Shown here: piece after piece, positions 28,015 to 36,976 of the stretch
How the letters are laid out: each line of letters starts with the position of its first letter
Numbering within the stretch: position 1 is the stretch's first letter
Source of the DNA: Bacteroidetes bacterium ADurb.Bin037
GTDB lineage: Bacteria; Bacteroidota; Bacteroidia; Bacteroidales; UBA932
Direction of reading: 5' to 3'
Length of the DNA: 64,000 nt
Assembly: GCA_002071175.1 (NCBI GenBank)
Contig: MWER01000004.1
Location: forward strand, 124,001-188,000
The notes under the pieces: model-generated
The model's database searches: none
What the model saw: the letters and a program-made list of their open reading frames with translations, nothing else
Told to the model about the DNA's origin: nothing
Position numbers and translations under genes: made by a program

Positions 28015-28875
28015 ATGAATAAAGAAAAAAAATCCCCGGAGTTCCGTATAGGTTGTCACCTCTCTATAGCCAATGGATATCTTTCCATGGCAAAGACTGC
28101 CGTAGAGATCGGAGCCAATGTTTTTCAGTTCTTTACACGTAATCCCCGGGGAGGAGCAGCAAAACCCATTGATCCGGACGATATTGCCGCTTTTCTGGCT
28201 TATTCTCAAGAAAACGATATCGGTCCCATACTGGCTCACGCTCCCTATACCATGAACTTATGTGCAGCGGAAGAACGTATCAGGGATTTTGCCCTCAACA
28301 CAATGATGGACGATCTCTACAGGATGGAATATACCCCAGGGAATATGTATAATTTGCATCCGGGGAGTCATGTACAGCAAGGGGTGGAAAAGGGTATTGA
28401 ATTGATAGCAGATGCCCTGAATACGGCCATAACAAATGATCAGACCACTTGGGTCCTTCTGGAAACGATGGCGGGAAAGGGGACCGAAATAGGCCGTACA
28501 TTTGAGGAATTAAAGGCAATTATGGACCGTATAAAGATCCGGGATCGTCTGGGGGTTTGTCTTGATACGTGTCATATTTTCGATGCCGGATATGACATTG
28601 TAAATGATTTGGACGGCGTGCTGGAACATTTTGACAAGATCATTGGCTTAGACAAGCTTAAAGCCATACACCTAAACGACACCAAAAATCCTTTTAAAAG
28701 CCACAAAGACAGACACGAGACCATAGGGAACGGGTACCTGGGAATTGAAACGCTACGCAAGGTGATCAATCATCCGGTATTGCGTCATCTGCCTTTTTAT
28801 CTGGAAACGCCCAATGAACTTCCGGGATATGCCAGAGAAATTGCTTTGCTGAAAACGGAACGCACCGGTATATAA
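28015..28875 (+). CDS. nfo: endonuclease IV (AP endonuclease)
   Basis: A 286-residue zinc-dependent TIM-barrel nuclease that cleaves 5' of abasic sites in base excision repair. Metal-binding segments are present: [49 protein letters not shown] and [12 protein letters not shown]. The last 26 codons, including the conserved ETPNEL and GYAREI, overlap the permease gene on the opposite strand by 79 bp. Confidence 0.96.
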   Translation: MNKEKKSPEFRIGCHLSIANGYLSMAKTAVEIGANVFQFFTRNPRGGAAKPIDPDDIAAFLAYSQENDIGPILAHAPYTMNLCAAEERIRDFALNTMMDDLYRMEYTPGNMYNLHPGSHVQQGVEKGIELIADALNTAITNDQTTWVLLETMAGKGTEIGRTFEELKAIMDRIKIRDRLGVCLDTCHIFDAGYDIVNDLDGVLEHFDKIIGLDKLKAIHLNDTKNPFKSHKDRHETIGNGYLGIETLRKVINHPVLRHLPFYLETPNELPGYAREIALLKTERTGI

Positions 28876-30041
28876 GCAGCAAGGAATCCTATCCCCAATA
28901 CTACAACGGACACCAGTATCATATCAGTCCATTGTGTGTCCACCGGGTAATCTGTCACTACAAAACTACCCGGAAGGGATATCAGTCCAAACCGCTCCTG
29001 TATCCAGCATAGGAGCAATCCCAGGATCATTCCCAGGGCCCATCCCCAGATGGAGATCAGCCAGCCCTCCATGATAAAGATCTTCCGTATAAGTCCCGGA
29101 CGTGCTCCCATGCTGGCAAGCAAGGCAATATCTTCTTTTTTTTCAAGGATGAGCATGCTCAGTGAATTCAATATGTTACTTGATATGATGACAAGAATAA
29201 AACCAAGCAAGACAAAGATGATAACCTTCTCTGTGGTCATCATCCTGTAGAGGGTTTCATTCTGCTGATAACGTGTCAGAACACGGTAAGAGGTTCCCAG
29301 CTCGTTTTCCAGGTCCTTTTTAAGCGATTTAAGGGCTTTTTTACCATCAACCCTGATTTCTATATAAGAAACCTGTTCGGAGTAATCCAGGAGCCTGCGG
29401 GCCGTTTGCAGAGGTACCAGTAAATGGCTGGCATCGTAACGCTGTTCAACGGCAAATATCCCACCCGGGAACAATTTTTCCCGTTTCAGGGACGCCATCG
29501 GGTTGAGAGGGGAGAATACCACGTCTTTCCTCGGGTAATAGACCCACAAAGGATCCACAAAAGCCACATTCATCCCCAGATCGTTAGCCAGACTTCTGCC
29601 TACAACGGCTTCTTCTACCTGTCCGAAATACACATTGAACGAACCGCTTGTGATATGTTCCTTTAAAGGGGATGTGGCTATAAAAACACTGTCCACACCT
29701 TTCATTGTGGCTACGGAGTGCCGGTTTCTGTACTGAAGAAAAACGGTTTCTTCTATTACGGGGCAGAAAGCCGTTATCCGGGAATCTTTCTTCAGCTCTT
29801 CGAATACGTGTAAGCCCGGGATGGTCTTTCCTTCCACACTTTTAATGATCAGATCGGGATCGAACGTATTGTACATACCCTTTACCAGGTTGTCGAATCC
29901 GTTGTACACAGACATGACCACAACCAGAGCCATGGTCCCCAGGATGATCCCAATGGCGCTGATGGCTGAAATCACATTGATGACCTGCCTGGATTTTTTT
30001 GCCAGCAAATACCTCCACGCTATGAAGAAAGCGACTTTCAA
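28797..30041 (-). CDS. LolC/LolE-type ABC transporter permease
   Basis: A 414-residue FtsX-superfamily permease: one N-terminal helix ([21 protein letters not shown]), a large periplasmic domain, and three C-terminal helices ending in FLAAYIPVR. The N-terminal [16 protein letters not shown] is typical of Bacteroidota LolC/E proteins that release lipoproteins from the inner membrane. The ATPase partner is not adjacent. It lies 3 bp downstream of rbfA in the tyrS operon and shares 79 bp of its 3' end with nfo. Confidence 0.88.
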   Translation of the reverse strand: MKVAFFIAWRYLLAKKSRQVINVISAISAIGIILGTMALVVVMSVYNGFDNLVKGMYNTFDPDLIIKSVEGKTIPGLHVFEELKKDSRITAFCPVIEETVFLQYRNRHSVATMKGVDSVFIATSPLKEHITSGSFNVYFGQVEEAVVGRSLANDLGMNVAFVDPLWVYYPRKDVVFSPLNPMASLKREKLFPGGIFAVEQRYDASHLLVPLQTARRLLDYSEQVSYIEIRVDGKKALKSLKKDLENELGTSYRVLTRYQQNETLYRMMTTEKVIIFVLLGFILVIISSNILNSLSMLILEKKEDIALLASMGARPGLIRKIFIMEGWLISIWGWALGMILGLLLCWIQERFGLISLPGSFVVTDYPVDTQWTDMILVSVVVLGIGFLAAYIPVRSVFSKAISLAYPGSSLGVSR

Positions 30042-30044
30042 TGT

Positions 30045-30410
30045 TTATTCTTTCAATAAATCGTCAATATGTTGGGCATAATCCAGGGAATCGTCAAGAA
30101 AAAAGACAAGTTCGGGGACGATACGCAGTTGCTTGCCCACCCGACGTCCCAGTTGTCCCCTGATAGACTTGGATTGTTCCTGTACCTGTTTCAACACTTC
30201 CTCTGCCTTTTGGGAAGGAAAAACACTGATCCAGGCATGTGCCACAGACAGATCGGGACTAATACGCACGTGTACTACAGAAATCATAGCTCCGCCGTAT
30301 ACGTTCATGCCCTTTGTCTGGAAAATCTCCGACAGGTCCTTCTGGATCTGCCGGGCAACTTTCAATTGTCTTGTAGAGGTAGTATCGGATCCCGGTGCTT
30401 TCATGTTCAA
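30045..30410 (-). CDS. rbfA: ribosome-binding factor A
   Basis: A 121-residue KH-fold protein for 30S maturation and 16S 5'-end processing. [38 protein letters not shown] and [20 protein letters not shown] are typical. It overlaps tyrS by 4 bp and is followed by the permease. The tail [13 protein letters not shown] is complete. Confidence 0.95.
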   Translation of the reverse strand: MNMKAPGSDTTSTRQLKVARQIQKDLSEIFQTKGMNVYGGAMISVVHVRISPDLSVAHAWISVFPSQKAEEVLKQVQEQSKSIRGQLGRRVGKQLRIVPELVFFLDDSLDYAQHIDDLLKE

Positions 30411-31702
30411 TAGATTTTAATGATAAAATAATTCTTCTTTCCTTTCTGTACCAGCAGGTATTTATTACGGATCAGAAAACTTTGGTCAATGTCCATGTCG
30501 GAAGCAATGACCTTTTCCTTGTTCAGGCTCAGGCCGCCGCCTTGTATCAGTTTGCGGCATTCCCCTTTAGAAGGCATAACCGATGTATGTACTGCCAGCA
30601 GGTCGATCAGGGGAACCGGGAACAGGCTGCGCTTTACATCAAATTGCGGGACGCCTTCAAAAACCGACAGGAATGTTTTTTCGTCCATATCCATCAATTG
30701 TTCCTTGGTGCCGTCCCCAAAGAGAACCCTCGAAGCGGTAACAGCTCTGTTATATTCATTTTCTCCGTGTACCATAATTGTTACATGCTCGGCTAAAATG
30801 TTTTGTAGTAACCTTTTGTGCGGTTCTTTCCTGTGTTCTCCGATATGCTTCTCTATAGTCTCTTTTGATAACAGGGTAAATATTTTGATATATTTTTCCG
30901 CATCCTCATCACTAACGTTCATCCAAAACTGGTAAAATGCGTAAGGCGTTGTCCGTTTCGGATCAAGCCAGACATTGCCCGATTCGGTCTTTCCGAATTT
31001 TCCTCCGTCCGACTTGGTAATAAGCGGACACGTGAGCGCATAGCTTTCCCCGCCTTCTTTCTTGCGTATCAATTCAGAACCTGTCGTTATATTGCCCCAT
31101 TGGTCCGATCCCCCCATCTGCAATTTGCATTGGTAATGCTTGTATAAATACAGGTAATCGTAACCTTGCAGCAGCTGGTATGTGAATTCGGTGAACGACA
31201 TCCCTTCCGCATCTTCCCCAAAAAGTCTTTTGCGGACTGAATCTTTATTCATCATATAATTGACCGTAATGTGCTTCCCTATATCTCTGGCAAAATTCAG
31301 GAACGTATAGTCTTTTGTCCAGTCGTAATTGTTCAGCAGCAGGGCTCCGTTCGGTTTTGCCCGGTCAAAATCAAGGAACCGCATCAATTGTTTTTTGATG
31401 CCTTCCTGATTACGACGCAGGGTCTTCTCGTCAAGAAGGTTACGTTCAGCCGATTTCATGGAAGGATCCCCTATCATTCCCGTAGCACCACCTATCAGGG
31501 CAATGGGCCTGTGACCGGACCGTTGGAAATGCTTCAGCATCATTACACCCACCAAGTGTCCTATATGCAGGGAATCTGCAGTGGGATCTATCCCGACATA
31601 GGCCGTTGTCATTTCTTTGTTTAACAAATCTTCCGTACCCGGCATCATGTCATGGATCATTCCCCTCCATCTGAGCTCTTCTACAAAATTATTCTTTATC
31701 AT
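30407..31702 (-). CDS. tyrS: tyrosyl-tRNA synthetase
   Basis: A 431-residue class I aminoacyl-tRNA synthetase. The HIGH signature is SLHIGHL, the tyrosine pocket GSDQWGNI, and the KMSKS loop is KFGKTESG. The C-terminal S4 domain reads [16 protein letters not shown]. First gene of the operon with rbfA and the permease; a TACCTTTG box lies 23 nt upstream. Confidence 0.96.
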   Translation of the reverse strand: MIKNNFVEELRWRGMIHDMMPGTEDLLNKEMTTAYVGIDPTADSLHIGHLVGVMMLKHFQRSGHRPIALIGGATGMIGDPSMKSAERNLLDEKTLRRNQEGIKKQLMRFLDFDRAKPNGALLLNNYDWTKDYTFLNFARDIGKHITVNYMMNKDSVRKRLFGEDAEGMSFTEFTYQLLQGYDYLYLYKHYQCKLQMGGSDQWGNITTGSELIRKKEGGESYALTCPLITKSDGGKFGKTESGNVWLDPKRTTPYAFYQFWMNVSDEDAEKYIKIFTLLSKETIEKHIGEHRKEPHKRLLQNILAEHVTIMVHGENEYNRAVTASRVLFGDGTKEQLMDMDEKTFLSVFEGVPQFDVKRSLFPVPLIDLLAVHTSVMPSKGECRKLIQGGGLSLNKEKVIASDMDIDQSFLIRNKYLLVQKGKKNYFIIKIY

Positions 31703-31725
31703 CCTCTGTCTTGGTATGTTTTGTG

Positions 31726-31733
31726 CAAAGGTA
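31726..31733 (-). promoter_or_regulatory. -7 box of tyrS
   Basis: TACCTTTG followed by CACA on the minus strand, 23 nt before the ATG at 31702, so this gene has a normal short leader. Confidence 0.6.
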
Positions 31734-31773
31734 AAGAATAAAAATTTGTACTTTAGCAGGATAATTCAATTTT

Positions 31774-33150
31774 ATGGTCAAGAGGTTTTTTTTACTGACA
31801 GCGCTTTTGTTTCTTTTCTCTTCCTGTGACCGGAATATTGAACCGCCAAGGGAAGAGGCTCCGAAGATCACCCAAAAGGTCAATGCTTATATGCTCGACG
31901 TTATGGAGGAAGTCTATTTATGGGAAAAACATATCCCCGATACGTTCGACATAAGATATGAGTTTGATGAATTTGAATTTTATGAAAAATTATGCTACCG
32001 AAAGGAAGACCGGTGGTCGTTCATTACCAACGATGTGAAGACCCTCCTGGAAGGAGGTGAAGGTGTGGAAACAACATTTGGTTATTCCCTGGCCTTCGGG
32101 ACGTTTTCCAATACGGGAAACTATTTTGCTATTGTCCAGTATGTATATCCCGATACCCCCGCTACCGAAGCCGGCCTGGAAAGGGGAAGTATCCTGACAG
32201 AGATCAACGGAAAGCCTATCACCAAAGACAATTACACCGACCTGTACTATGCACCCTCGCTTAAGATTACAATTGGCACTTTGGAAGACGGAACCGTTCA
32301 CAAAGCGGGGTCGGTATCTCTGACTGCGCGCAAACAGAACCTGAATCCTATTATCGCCTATAACATCATTGAAGAAGGAGATAAAAAAGTAGGCTACATC
32401 TGTTATTCGGACTTTTTCGGCAATTCACAGGATCTGTTCTTTCCCGTTTTTCAGGAATTCAAATCTCAGGGGGTGACCGATGTGGTATTGGACCTGCGTT
32501 ATAATTTAGGCGGTTATCTAAGTACTGCCCGTGCCCTGGTCGGTGTGTTGTGCCCCGTAGAATGCCTCAACGGCAACACCGTGCTGATAGCCAAATATTG
32601 GAACGACCTGTATCAGAAATACTGGAAAGACAACAACCGTAACGACAGGCTTTATGAATATTTTCCCAGTCTTTCCGAAATACCCGTCAATCTAAATCTG
32701 TCGCGTCTTTTTGTCCTCACGGGAAAAAACACGGCAAGTGCCTCGGAACTTACCATTTGCGGATTGGAACCCTATATGGATGTGATCAAGATCGGAAACG
32801 TCACCAGAGGTAAGTATACTGCCGCCATGGTATTTCATCCTGAAGAAAATACGCAAATTGCGAACTGGGGAACGCAGGCTATCGTTTATAAATATGCAAA
32901 TGCTTTAGGCGTAACCGATTTTAAGGATGGTTTTACGCCGGATTACCCGGCAAACGATGTGCTGCTTGGGAATGTCTGCCAGCTGGGAGACCCGAATGAA
33001 GAACTTCTTTCCCGTGCCCTCTCCCTGATAGGAGTACGAGCCGTTGCACCTTTGGATGTATCCGTAATGTCCATGGACGTTATTTTTATACCGGACTATT
33101 CATTGATATCTAAACCCACCGGACTGAACAACCATTTGATTAATAAATAA
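31774..33150 (+). CDS. S41 family peptidase, lipoprotein
   Basis: A 458-residue exported protease. The signal peptide ends in the lipobox LFSSC (Cys at about 18). An N-terminal helical domain is followed by a PDZ domain (PATEAGLERGSILTEING) and the S41 catalytic domain: DVVLDLRYNLGGYL, and NTASASELT with the nucleophilic Ser. The usual FGKG Lys segment is replaced by GNVTRGKYT, where the Lys of RGK may serve. Substrate unknown. It is followed at 11 bp by the S37 peptidase, giving a small proteolysis operon. The weak box TACTTTAG at 31749 may be its promoter. Confidence 0.87.
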   Translation: MVKRFFLLTALLFLFSSCDRNIEPPREEAPKITQKVNAYMLDVMEEVYLWEKHIPDTFDIRYEFDEFEFYEKLCYRKEDRWSFITNDVKTLLEGGEGVETTFGYSLAFGTFSNTGNYFAIVQYVYPDTPATEAGLERGSILTEINGKPITKDNYTDLYYAPSLKITIGTLEDGTVHKAGSVSLTARKQNLNPIIAYNIIEEGDKKVGYICYSDFFGNSQDLFFPVFQEFKSQGVTDVVLDLRYNLGGYLSTARALVGVLCPVECLNGNTVLIAKYWNDLYQKYWKDNNRNDRLYEYFPSLSEIPVNLNLSRLFVLTGKNTASASELTICGLEPYMDVIKIGNVTRGKYTAAMVFHPEENTQIANWGTQAIVYKYANALGVTDFKDGFTPDYPANDVLLGNVCQLGDPNEELLSRALSLIGVRAVAPLDVSVMSMDVIFIPDYSLISKPTGLNNHLINK

Positions 33151-33161
33151 TCTTCATATTG

Positions 33162-34592
33162 ATGAAACTACATAAATCTATCGTGGCTCTTGCCATCCTG
33201 ACCGTTATTGCTACTACATCACCTTCTTTTTCGCAAATTTTACAAACATCGCGTACGCAAATTGAAACGCAACTGTCATCAATCCCGGAAGTGACGGAGG
33301 TTTTCAGGCTGGAAAGTACCGAATTTGGAGAAAAATACAGGATACGTGTACGCCAGATGGTTCATCATGATGATATCCTCTACGGTTTTTTCGAGCAGAC
33401 CGTGTTTGTTATGCATGTCGGATATGACAGGCCTACCGTACTTGTCACGGAAGGTTACGCTGCCCGCTACGCAGCCAATCCCCGTTACAGGGAAGAATTG
33501 TCCCGGATGTTCAATACCAATCTGATCGTGGTGGAGCACCGTTATTTTGGAGAATCCGTCCCGTCTCCGCGCAGGTGGGAATACCTCAACGCAAAGGAAG
33601 CTATGACCGATCTGCATAAAATAAGGGAAATGTTTGCCCCGTTTTATCCGGGAAAATGGATCGCAACAGGTATTAGCAAGGGAGGACAGACAGCACTGAT
33701 GTACCGCACGCTTTATCCCAATGACGTAGACATTACCGTCTGTTACGTAGCCCCCCTGTGTCATGGTGCGGAAGACGGCAGACACGAACCTTTCATTGCC
33801 AAAAAAGTCGGAACACCCGAATCGAGACAAAAAGTACTCGAGTTCCAAAAAGAAATACTCATCCGCAGGGACAGTCTTATGCCCCTTTTTGAAAAATACT
33901 GCGATTCCACCGCCCTGAAATTTGCAAGACCTGTTAAAGAAATATTTGATTATTGCGTGCTGGAATATTCTTTTGCATTTTGGCAACGGGGAAATAATCC
34001 CGACGATATCCCCGATTTAAAGTCCGAGGACAGACATTTGTTCGCACATCTGATGAAAGTCTCCTCTCCCGATTATTTTGTCAAGGATACCCCCATAATG
34101 CCCTTTTTCGTTCAGGCGGCAAAAGAATTGGGTTATTACGGTTATGACACAAGTCCGTTTCGTTTTAAAGTAACCCGCACCCGTTATGTCCCTGCAAAGG
34201 AAAAGAAGAGCCTTTTTGGCAAAAAGAAAGAAAAAAAGGATTCCCTGGCAACTCCCGCAGGAGAATGGGTAACTAAAAAATTTCCGGCCATGGAATTGAA
34301 AAACACGAAAGGCTACATGAAAGATTTATTCCTGCCCGATTTCTATAAGCCGCGATTCAAGCGGTCTCTGTACCGTCTTCAAAGGGATTTTGTCAAACAG
34401 ACAGATGCCCGTCTTGTTTTTATATACGGGGAATGGGATCCCTGGACCGCCGCTGCTGTGTCCGATCCGCACAAACCTAATGTATTGTATTGTGTGCAGC
34501 CCGGCGGCAGTCACCGTGCCCGTATCAGCACACTACCCGAACCCATGCGTAACGAACTGCAAGAGCAATTGAATTCCTGGTTGAAGGAATGA
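33162..34592 (+). CDS. S37 family (PS-10) peptidase, exported
   Basis: A 476-residue exported alpha/beta hydrolase of the S37 tripeptidyl aminopeptidase type. The signal peptide is about 1-25 (ending SPSFSQ). Nucleophile elbow: ATGISKGGQTAL; preceding strand IVVEHRYFGESVP; the probable acid and base lie in YGEWDPWT and PGGSHRA near the C-terminus. A lysine-rich insert (AKEKKSLFGKKKEKKD) interrupts the C-terminal third. The first ATG is at 33162; the TTG before it is not needed. It probably trims peptides in the periplasm or outside. It overlaps the DUF2156 gene by 4 bp. Confidence 0.85.
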   Translation: MKLHKSIVALAILTVIATTSPSFSQILQTSRTQIETQLSSIPEVTEVFRLESTEFGEKYRIRVRQMVHHDDILYGFFEQTVFVMHVGYDRPTVLVTEGYAARYAANPRYREELSRMFNTNLIVVEHRYFGESVPSPRRWEYLNAKEAMTDLHKIREMFAPFYPGKWIATGISKGGQTALMYRTLYPNDVDITVCYVAPLCHGAEDGRHEPFIAKKVGTPESRQKVLEFQKEILIRRDSLMPLFEKYCDSTALKFARPVKEIFDYCVLEYSFAFWQRGNNPDDIPDLKSEDRHLFAHLMKVSSPDYFVKDTPIMPFFVQAAKELGYYGYDTSPFRFKVTRTRYVPAKEKKSLFGKKKEKKDSLATPAGEWVTKKFPAMELKNTKGYMKDLFLPDFYKPRFKRSLYRLQRDFVKQTDARLVFIYGEWDPWTAAAVSDPHKPNVLYCVQPGGSHRARISTLPEPMRNELQEQLNSWLKE

Positions 34593-35533
34593 TTTTTATG
34601 GATCCTTTTTTACCACTTACCCTGAACGATAAAGGTCTGATAGACCCTTTCCTGCAAAAGACGGGCAAAGCAGGTGCAGAATACAGTTTTACCACATTAT
34701 ACATGTGGTCCGTAATTTATAAAACCCACTACAAGATAATGTCATACCGGGACAACGACCTGCTCCTGGTCAGAAGCCGGAAAGATAAACATGCCCCATT
34801 CCATTTTTTGTATCCCATGGGACTCGATGGTCCCTTACCGGCAATGGAGGTAAAGAAGGTCCTGACTGAAGCCGCCGGGGAAGAACCGTTCCTTGTAGGA
34901 TGCCTTTCCCAGGAAGAAGCCCGGCAATTGGCCGCTACCGATCCACATCATATAGAGATACAACCGGTAAGAAATGCATTTGACTATATCTACAACGCCT
35001 CTGACCTGGCAGAACTGAAAGGAAAGAAATACCAGACAAAACGAAATCACCTGAATGCTTTTCTTAACGAATATCAGGGCTTTGAAGTCAGGACCATTGG
35101 CCCCGGAGATATTCCCGCATGTATTGCCATGAATGATAAATGGTGCCAAATAATGGGTTGTAACAAGTATCCCGAACTGGGACAGGAAGCCTGTGCGGTG
35201 CGCAGGGTATATTCCGGATTTACGGAACTGGGGCTGGAAGGTATGATAATGCTCGTAAACAAGGAGATCATCGCCTGTACGGTAGGTGAACTCTTTAACA
35301 GGAACACCTGGCTTGTGCATATAGAAAAAGCTTTTCCCCAATACCGGGGTGCCTATCAGGCCATCAATCAGATGTTCTTGCGTTATGCAATGAAAAACCA
35401 TCCCGGGATTGAATACGTAAACCGGGAGGACGATTCGGGGGATGAAGGATTGCGTCAGGCAAAACTCAGTTACCGTCCTGTATCGTTTGTGGAAAAATAC
35501 ACGGCTTCATTCACTCAACTACCCACACCATAA
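34589..35533 (+). CDS. DUF2156 (MprF C-terminal-like) GNAT-fold protein
   Basis: A 314-residue soluble protein of the DUF2156 family: two tandem GNAT-like domains related to the lysyl transfer domain of MprF. Recognisable pieces are YSFTTLYMWSVIYKTHY near the N-terminus, KKYQTKRNHLNAFLNEY in the middle, and FPQYRGAYQAINQMFLRY with YVNREDDSGDEGLRQAK at the end. No membrane domain is present, so it is not a full MprF; the substrate is unknown. It is coupled to the S37 peptidase by a 4 bp overlap and meets the next gene tail to tail with a 23 bp overlap. Confidence 0.85.
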   Translation: MIFMDPFLPLTLNDKGLIDPFLQKTGKAGAEYSFTTLYMWSVIYKTHYKIMSYRDNDLLLVRSRKDKHAPFHFLYPMGLDGPLPAMEVKKVLTEAAGEEPFLVGCLSQEEARQLAATDPHHIEIQPVRNAFDYIYNASDLAELKGKKYQTKRNHLNAFLNEYQGFEVRTIGPGDIPACIAMNDKWCQIMGCNKYPELGQEACAVRRVYSGFTELGLEGMIMLVNKEIIACTVGELFNRNTWLVHIEKAFPQYRGAYQAINQMFLRYAMKNHPGIEYVNREDDSGDEGLRQAKLSYRPVSFVEKYTASFTQLPTP

Positions 35534-36152
35534 CATGATCGTCAACCAGCCTGTATCCCAGGATGAAAGTTTCTTCTATTCCGTCCCGATGATAAAAAAC
35601 GGCTTCGATCTCACCTTCTTCCCTGGGTGTAAACCTGCTGATCTCCATCTGTTCTACATAGTCAACTTCAGTCTGTGAGACATATTTGAACAAAGCCTCT
35701 TTGGCAGACCAGATCAAAGCCAGTTGCAATTGGCGCACTTCGGGTTTGTCTGAAAGAAAATCCTTTTCGGATTCACCCAGCGCCTTTTTTTCCACTGGTA
35801 CAAAATTGCGTCCAAGGGATTCGATATCTATCCCAACACTGTTTTCCGGATGGGTCAGTACACAGGCAAAACGGCGTGTATGGGCAATGCTTATTTCTAC
35901 AATCGAGTTTTGCAGAAACGGCCTTCCGTTCTCATGGTATCCCAAGTATACTTTTTCCTGGAATAGTATATCGAGTATGGCTCTTACCGCAAGTCGTTCC
36001 AAACGTCTCTGGGGATTGGTGATGTAGGAAAGTTCTTCCAATTCATCATTGGGAATGACACACATCTCTTTCAGCTGTTCCTCAGACTCTGTGATCTCCC
36101 AAACAACGATCTCCGATCCGTTTTTGAATTGTTCTCTATAATACAGTCCCAT
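35511..36152 (-). CDS. 4'-phosphopantetheinyl transferase (Sfp type)
   Basis: A 213-residue enzyme that moves phosphopantetheine from CoA to acyl or peptidyl carrier proteins. The Sfp/AcpT signatures are VGIDIE at about 125-130 and WSAKEALFKY (the WxxKEA motif) some 40 residues later. No polyketide or NRPS gene is nearby, so it may serve fatty-acid ACP or an aryl-polyene pathway located elsewhere. A TATCTTTA box at 36066... is absent; the usable box is at 36166-36173. Confidence 0.9.
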   Translation of the reverse strand: MGLYYREQFKNGSEIVVWEITESEEQLKEMCVIPNDELEELSYITNPQRRLERLAVRAILDILFQEKVYLGYHENGRPFLQNSIVEISIAHTRRFACVLTHPENSVGIDIESLGRNFVPVEKKALGESEKDFLSDKPEVRQLQLALIWSAKEALFKYVSQTEVDYVEQMEISRFTPREEGEIEAVFYHRDGIEETFILGYRLVDDHVMVWVVE

Positions 36153-36165
36153 AATAAAGCCGTGG

Positions 36166-36173
36166 TAAAGATA
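36166..36173 (-). promoter_or_regulatory. possible -7 box of the phosphopantetheinyl transferase gene
   Basis: TATCTTTA on the minus strand, one mismatch from consensus, 13 nt before the ATG at 36152. Confidence 0.35.
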
Positions 36174-36183
36174 AGAACAAATC

Positions 36184-36966
36184 CTAAATCCTGAAAAGTC
36201 CGAATACGGCAGATCCGCTCCCTGTCATAGATGCGTAAACCGCCCCTTCCCGGTAGAGTTCCTGCTTGTATTGCCTTATCAGGGGATATTTCTCAAATAC
36301 CGTTTCTTCAAAATCGTTCTCCACAACAAATTTCCATGTATCGACCGGCTGTTCTAGCAAATCACGTAAAGCCATCCTTTGTAACCGGGGCCTGACGTTT
36401 GCATAAGCTTCCGCAGTAGAAACAGATAGGGGTGGAAAACGTAATTCCACACGGTATGGACTTAAATTGAGGGGAAAAGGTTCCAGGACATCTCCCTTTC
36501 CTGTGGCCAGTGCAGGCAAAAGCGGAGGCTGTTGAATAAAGAACGGGACATCACTGCCCAACTGCGCTGCAAAAGAGTGCAATGCTTCCTGCGTCAGTCC
36601 CAGAGAAAAATGCCTGTTGAGCAATTGCAGGGTGAAAGCACCGTCAGAAGATCCGCCTCCTAATCCCGTTCCGGATGGTATCTGTTTGTATAAATGAATA
36701 TCTACCGGTGAGAGAGGGTGCCGTTCAGCAAGCAAACGGTATGCTTTCACGCAAAGATTTGATGTTACCGGTCCGGGGATAGAATTCCCATAGATAAAAA
36801 GCCGGACATCTTCCGGACTGTCCGGTGCATCTGTTATCTCAAGTATATCACACAAGGAATGCGGAAACAAAAGCGTTTCTATATTGTGATAACCGTCCGT
36901 GCGTTTTTCAAGCACGTGTAATCCTATATTAATCTTGGAACAAGGATATACGACAGTCGTGGCCAT
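36184..36966 (-). CDS. ispE: 4-diphosphocytidyl-2-C-methyl-D-erythritol kinase
   Basis: A 260-residue GHMP kinase that phosphorylates CDP-ME in the MEP isoprenoid pathway. SKINIGLHVLEKRTDGYHNI at the N-terminus, the ATP loop PSGTGLGGGSSDGA at about 91-104 and the C-terminal MTGSGSAVFGLF are all present. It follows nrdJ by 10 bp. ispD and a polyprenyl synthase are also in the window but in other operons. Confidence 0.95.
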   Translation of the reverse strand: MATTVVYPCSKINIGLHVLEKRTDGYHNIETLLFPHSLCDILEITDAPDSPEDVRLFIYGNSIPGPVTSNLCVKAYRLLAERHPLSPVDIHLYKQIPSGTGLGGGSSDGAFTLQLLNRHFSLGLTQEALHSFAAQLGSDVPFFIQQPPLLPALATGKGDVLEPFPLNLSPYRVELRFPPLSVSTAEAYANVRPRLQRMALRDLLEQPVDTWKFVVENDFEETVFEKYPLIRQYKQELYREGAVYASMTGSGSAVFGLFRI

Positions 36967-36976
36967 AAACTAAGCT

